Shown: in pieces, positions 60,472 to 64,000 of the stretch | How the letters are laid out: each line of letters starts with the position of its first letter | Numbering within the stretch: position 1 is the stretch's first letter | DNA from: Xylanibacter ruminicola | Lineage (GTDB): Bacteria > Bacteroidota > Bacteroidia > Bacteroidales > Bacteroidaceae | Length of the DNA stretch: 64,000 nt | NCBI GenBank assembly: GCA_015060625.1 | Contig: SUYC01000006.1 | Location: forward strand, 142,189 to 206,188 | Direction: 5' to 3' | Position numbers and translations under genes: made by a program | The notes under the pieces: model-generated | The model's database searches: none | Told to the model about the DNA's origin: nothing | What the model saw: the letters and a program-made list of their open reading frames with translations, nothing else

Positions 60472-60520
60472 GAACTTAAAAATCTAGATTGTGTTTATAT
60501 CAATTACTCAATCATTATCA

Positions 60521-62032
60521 TCATGGGGCAGCGTAGATGCTGGCATCGTTACCATTCTTATCCTTAACAGTTACAGTTACACTAATCGTACCGGATACGA
60601 CGCCATAATATGTGCCTGGATCACCCGAAAAGACACCTGGACCAATATCCCATACTGCATTACCACCCCTCGTGGCTGTAATTGTGCCACCACTGATGGT
60701 GATGTTACCACAAGTAGGACATGGACCACCAGAATACTCCCTTACACCCGTTCCGATACCTGCACCGGCTGCACCACCATAGGCATTCACGATACCGCCC
60801 GTAATAGTGATACCGCTACAGGTTATAGTGCTGGAGTAGTAGTTCGCACAGCCCGCGCCAATACCAGCACCGGCGTAGCCACCATAGGCATTCACGATAC
60901 CGCCCGTAATCGTGATGTTACCACACGCAGTTGCACCCCAACCATTAGCACCAGTTCCGATACCAGCACCTTTAGAACCGGCATGTGCAGTCACCGTTCC
61001 ACCTTGAATGGTTATATCTTGGCAAGTACCACCGTTGCCAGCACCTATGGCCGCTGCATAATCGCCAGCTGTAGCATTGATGATACCACCTTCGATAACG
61101 ATATTACCAGCGGCTCCTTGTTGTTGAGAGCCTATGCAGGCACAATTATAAGCACTTGAAGTTGCATTTAGCGTACCCTCGCCACTGAGGGTCAAGGTAG
61201 TGCCAGCAGGACCTGATTTTATCGCTGTAGTTGCAGCACTAATTGTACTTACCGTCTCCTTTACCATAGCAACGGTGGCATCGCCTAGGCATTCCACAGT
61301 ATTATTAACGGTTGCATTAGCAAGATATATTGTGGCGCCATTGGGGATAGAAACAGGATAGGTTGTTACACCCGTCAGCACATCACCATCCTGAGCAGTA
61401 TATGCGGCTGTAAGAGTCGAAAGGTCAAATGAAGCAACAACAACGTTGCAAGTAGCGGTTTTACCACCGGCCTTGGCAGTGATGGTAACAGGAACAGTCG
61501 ATACTTTAACGCCTGTAACCTTACCAGTTTCATCTACGGTAGCAATACTCTCATCGCTCGAACTCCACTGGATAGGGTAACCAGCAGGATCGATGGTTGG
61601 AGTGATAGTAGCGCTATTACCGACGGCAACAGTCAGCAATGCAGGACTCGACAGCGAATTAACAGGATCGTAAACCGTTACCTTGTACGACTTTTCTTCG
61701 GGGATATAGATTTTCTTTCCAGCGGCGTTGTAACCTGTAACCTCGACGGTAATAGTGGCTGTACCAACCCCAATACCGGTAACCTTACCTTCCTGATCTA
61801 CGGTAGCAATCGTCTCATCTGATGACGAATAGGTTACCACTGCCGAACCAGCCACAATGGCCTTACGCACAAAGGTATCGCCCAACTTTAGTTGTACGTT
61901 ACTGGTGTTTATCGAAATGTAGGATGGTGTGGGATTGTCCTCAGTACCAAAATCCTCACAAGCCGTAAAGAGCACGGCCAAGCAGCACATCAGCGATGCC
62001 TGCAACAGTCTTGAAATACTTTTCTTTGTCAT
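60521..62032 (-). CDS. Lipoprotein with two Big_2 domains and a beta-helix domain
   Basis: 503 residues. The lipobox is VLFTACEDF. Two Ig-like Big_2 domains follow, each with the signature YSSSDETIATVDQEGKVTGI or WSSSDESIATVDETGKVTGV (about 45-120 and 125-205). From about 240 to 480 a run of G-rich turns (NITITGGIVNAYGGYAGAGI and similar) repeats with a 35-residue (105-nt) period and looks like a right-handed beta-helix of the Cthe_2159/DUF4353 carbohydrate-binding kind. Cysteines in the repeats (NCACIG, GCANYY, PCPTCG) are uncommon for a surface protein. No enzyme motif was seen. Surface adhesion or glycan binding is inference. Confidence 0.82.
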   Translation of the reverse strand: MTKKSISRLLQASLMCCLAVLFTACEDFGTEDNPTPSYISINTSNVQLKLGDTFVRKAIVAGSAVVTYSSSDETIATVDQEGKVTGIGVGTATITVEVTGYNAAGKKIYIPEEKSYKVTVYDPVNSLSSPALLTVAVGNSATITPTIDPAGYPIQWSSSDESIATVDETGKVTGVKVSTVPVTITAKAGGKTATCNVVVASFDLSTLTAAYTAQDGDVLTGVTTYPVSIPNGATIYLANATVNNTVECLGDATVAMVKETVSTISAATTAIKSGPAGTTLTLSGEGTLNATSSAYNCACIGSQQQGAAGNIVIEGGIINATAGDYAAAIGAGNGGTCQDITIQGGTVTAHAGSKGAGIGTGANGWGATACGNITITGGIVNAYGGYAGAGIGAGCANYYSSTITCSGITITGGIVNAYGGAAGAGIGTGVREYSGGPCPTCGNITISGGTITATRGGNAVWDIGPGVFSGDPGTYYGVVSGTISVTVTVKDKNGNDASIYAAP

Positions 62033-62097
62033 GTTTTAGATTGTTTAAAAAAATAATATTACGTTTAAAATTGTTACTGTCAATAGGTTACATGGTG

Positions 62098-62105
62098 CAA
62101 AAATA
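62098..62105 (-). promoter_or_regulatory. Promoter -7 element of the Ig-like/beta-helix gene
   Basis: TATTTTTGCAC on the minus strand, 65 nt before the ATG at 62032. Confidence 0.6.
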
Positions 62106-62205
62106 GTAATTTTTTCGCAAAGTTGCCTTTCATCCCCAATTAAATAATGTTAACACCAAACATATATCCTCCAAATATTATTAGAGTTTTTTTGAGATGG
62201 AGCCT

Positions 62206-62336
62206 TCAAGATGCCAGCAAGGACTTCCTTTCGATGTCACCCAAGAACAGAATACTCTTGTCATCAGCAGTCACACTGACTGGCGAATACGTACCCACCA
62301 TCTGTACTGTCTCCAGTCCAGCTGTCTTACTTTGTT
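62206..62336 (-). pseudogene. Remnant of a secreted-protein C-terminus
   Basis: On the minus strand a frame of about 43 codons reads MVGTYSPVSVTADDKSILFL after a few residues and ends in a stop at 62206. This phrase resembles the closing part of BspA-like and related Prevotella surface proteins as I remember them (GTYxPV, SILFLG). There is no start, signal peptide or full domain, so it looks like a decayed fragment. Plus-strand frames here show no protein-like features. The rest of the 62.0-62.5 kb gap holds only the promoter above. Confidence 0.45.
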
Positions 62337-62460
62337 ACATTTTGATACAAAAAACGAGAAACACATGGAATAATCCCGAGCAAAACTCCGTTGCCTTTCG
62401 CGATGGAAGAATACAAAGTTAATGTCGGTACAAGAACACTGCTTTTGCCTTTTAGGAGGA

Positions 62461-63753
62461 CTAATCTTTAAGGCAACCTAATGGTATAATCTTTACCCCA
62501 TCAGGACGGGTGTATGCCATCTGACCACCTGTAAGTATTATCAAAAGATCTGGTTCACGGATGGGCATTTGCTTCTCCTTCTCATTATGCTCGCGGATAA
62601 GCCTTTTCAACTCCAGAAGATGGCTTGCCCCTTCCTCTATCTCGTTGCTTCCCAGTTTGCACTCTATCAAAGCATAACGCCCATCTTCAAGATGCAATAC
62701 GAAATCGGCTTCCAGATCATATCGGTCATGATAATAAGACACATGACTATATAGTCCTTGCGTATAGGCTTTCATGTCACGCACGCACATCTGCTCGAAG
62801 ATAAATCCGAATGTTTTCAGTTGTGTGGTCAATGCCTCTGGTGTAAGTCCAAGAAGAGCCACGGCTATTGACGGGTCACAGAATCCTCGTTTGGGTGAGC
62901 TTCGTATAACTGTTTTACTGCGTATTGCCGGGCACCAGGCATCTATGTCTTGAATGACAAACAGACGTTCGAGGGCGTTCACATAGTCATTGAATGTGTC
63001 AATACTGCATTCTATTTCTTTAGATGATACCACATCGGCAAGCATGGTGGTCTTTTTGACGAGTGATGAAATGTTGCGAGCATACGAACGCAGTATCATC
63101 ATGGCAAGTTTCTCGTTCCGACGTTTTCCGTCGATTCGTGATATATCTTCACTGCAAACGGTACGGACATAGTTGCGGGCTATCAACAACTTGGCTTTTT
63201 CCGAACGTGCCATAAGAGTGCCAGGCCATCCACCACGACAAGCTGCAAAAATCAAGTCCTCTATGTTCATCTTTGACCTGCAACCGTCAATATCGTAATT
63301 GGGGTTGTTGAACAACTCCAACAGCGATACTTCACCTGTTGACTCCTTTGATTCCCAAAGGCTCATGGGCAACATGTTCATTTTGGCAATGCGACCGTTC
63401 CCCGAATGATGAATCTGCGACTTATCTACAGCATTAGACCCTGTAAGGATGAATTGTCCTGGCTCACCTCGTTTGTCAATCATCGTGCGGACAGCATCCC
63501 AAAGGACAGGGACATCCTGCCATTCATCTATCAATCTTGGAGTGTCGCCGTGAAGCAACAAGGATGGTTTGGACATTGCCGTAGCTAAGTATTCATCACG
63601 CATGTCCGTATCTTGCATTCTAATGGCACTTTTGGCAGCCTGTTCGGCAGTAGTTGTTTTACCACACCATTTTGGCCCTTCTATTAATACGGCACCAAAC
63701 GCATCAAGAAGGTCTTTAAGCATGACGTCTGCTGTTCTGTTGAGATATTCCAT
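62461..63753 (-). CDS. AAA_14/DUF4143 ATPase
   Basis: 430 residues from ATG 63753; the longer frame runs through the promoter -7 box at 63777. Walker A is LIEGPKWCGKTTTAEQAAKS, Walker B-like PRLIDEWQDVPVLWDAVRTM, sensor-like QFILTGSNAVD, then a C-terminal DUF4143 domain ending in a nuclease-like patch (ADFVLHLEDGRYALIECKLG, with D and E-x-K). These ATPases are common in multiple copies in Bacteroidetes and archaea; their function is unknown. It may be mobile. It stands alone with its own promoter. Confidence 0.93.
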   Translation of the reverse strand: MEYLNRTADVMLKDLLDAFGAVLIEGPKWCGKTTTAEQAAKSAIRMQDTDMRDEYLATAMSKPSLLLHGDTPRLIDEWQDVPVLWDAVRTMIDKRGEPGQFILTGSNAVDKSQIHHSGNGRIAKMNMLPMSLWESKESTGEVSLLELFNNPNYDIDGCRSKMNIEDLIFAACRGGWPGTLMARSEKAKLLIARNYVRTVCSEDISRIDGKRRNEKLAMMILRSYARNISSLVKKTTMLADVVSSKEIECSIDTFNDYVNALERLFVIQDIDAWCPAIRSKTVIRSSPKRGFCDPSIAVALLGLTPEALTTQLKTFGFIFEQMCVRDMKAYTQGLYSHVSYYHDRYDLEADFVLHLEDGRYALIECKLGSNEIEEGASHLLELKRLIREHNEKEKQMPIREPDLLIILTGGQMAYTRPDGVKIIPLGCLKD

Positions 63754-63776
63754 ATATTCGTACTTTAATTTGGCTG

Positions 63777-63784
63777 CAAAGATA
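63777..63784 (-). promoter_or_regulatory. Promoter -7 element of the AAA_14/DUF4143 gene
   Basis: TATCTTTGCAG on the minus strand, 23 nt before the ATG at 63753. Confidence 0.7.
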
Positions 63785-63966
63785 ATGTAAATATTTGGAT
63801 TACGCAAGGAAATCTTGTTTTTTGAGGTATTTCATTCGGTGTTTTTGAGGTGTTTTAATCTGTTTATTTGATAATTCTCATTCTGTATTTTTGATTTTAC
63901 CAAAACATTGGCACTATTAAAAACTGTCTTGCCCTGAAAAACGTTGAATAAAAAACAACGTTTAAA

Positions 63967-64000
63967 ATGGAAAAAACAGAAGATTTTAACGTGTTTGAGT
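63967..64000 (+). CDS. Possible start of a further gene (window edge)
   Basis: ATG 63967 opens a frame reading MEKTEDFNVFE to the window end. A TATTTTTG box (63886-63893) lies 73 nt upstream. Eleven codons are too few for any family call. Confidence 0.3.
   Translation, partial: MEKTEDFNVFE

Noticed and set aside
60491..61159. Plus-strand Thr/Ser-rich ORF of 222 codons that looks like a repetitive surface protein
   Set aside because: The repeat is the reverse reading of the Gly-rich beta-helix repeats of the minus-strand lipoprotein; no signal peptide.
62147..62422. Plus-strand ORF of 91 codons in the 62 kb gap
   Set aside because: No promoter, domain or signal; the minus-strand frame carries the protein-like phrase instead.
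1..64000. tRNA, rRNA or tmRNA genes
   Set aside because: No cloverleaf, GTTCGA-type T-loop with CCA, or rRNA-like stretch was recognised in the intergenic regions read by eye.

Overview
This 64 kb window is chromosomal DNA from a Bacteroidales bacterium, most likely of the Prevotella group (Prevotella/Segatella/Xylanibacter). Supporting signs are Bacteroidetes-type promoters (TAnnTTTG, often with TTG about 20 nt upstream) in front of many genes, a SusC/SusD polysaccharide locus, a type III glutamine synthetase, a PorT-like barrel, a Bacteroidetes TonB/ExbD pair, and short C-terminal 'Y-x-x-x-G-R' tails on secreted proteins. No rRNA, tRNA, CRISPR array, integrase or transposase was seen.

Layout. 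0-3.8 kb: 3' end of exbD, tonB, a PstS-like lipoprotein and a TPR protein (cell-envelope energy transduction). 4-7.4 kb: a 55-residue ferredoxin, a PorT-like protein, a 5'-nucleotidase split into two genes, rplS and a 50-residue protein. 7.4-10.1 kb: a stand-alone AICAR transformylase, a small basic protein and a GH53 galactanase. 10.1-18.8 kb: a nine-gene minus-strand operon holding two ABC systems, a GntR/YtrA-like repressor and a TolC/HlyD pair. Its promoter overlaps an AGTGTA-N12-TACACT operator. 18.9-20.8 kb: a palindrome-rich AT-rich region in front of a DUF3987-like P-loop protein. 20.9-33.1 kb: a GH3 enzyme and housekeeping genes (NAD kinase, DJ-1, ispD, recG, NlpC/P60, M23/LysM, HerA-like ATPase, PPTase, rmuC). 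33.7-47 kb: a seven-gene beta-glucan utilisation locus (SusC, SusD, a modular glycan-binding lipoprotein, GH16, CotH-like protein, GH5, GH3). 47.1-56.4 kb: nitrogen assimilation (dapF-glnN and gltB-gltD). 56.5-60.4 kb: an accessory cassette (OB-like protein, Bro/KilA-C antirepressor-like protein, VirE_N-DUF3987 protein and an unknown). 60.5-64 kb: an Ig-like/beta-helix lipoprotein, a gene remnant, an AAA_14/DUF4143 ATPase and the start of one more gene.

The most unusual signal is not a gene. At many operon junctions the DNA from the stop codon to the next start is a degenerate tandem repeat with a 7, 8 or 9 bp period. The same kind of tract also sits in frame inside three genes (a GH3 enzyme, gltB and the VirE_N-DUF3987 gene). 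Other features worth attention are the nested inverted repeat at 19.1-19.3 kb beside a primase/helicase-like gene, the hairpin array at 3.9 kb, the YtrA-type operator, and the CotH-like gene coupled into the beta-glucan locus. Family assignments come from reading motifs by eye, with no database search.
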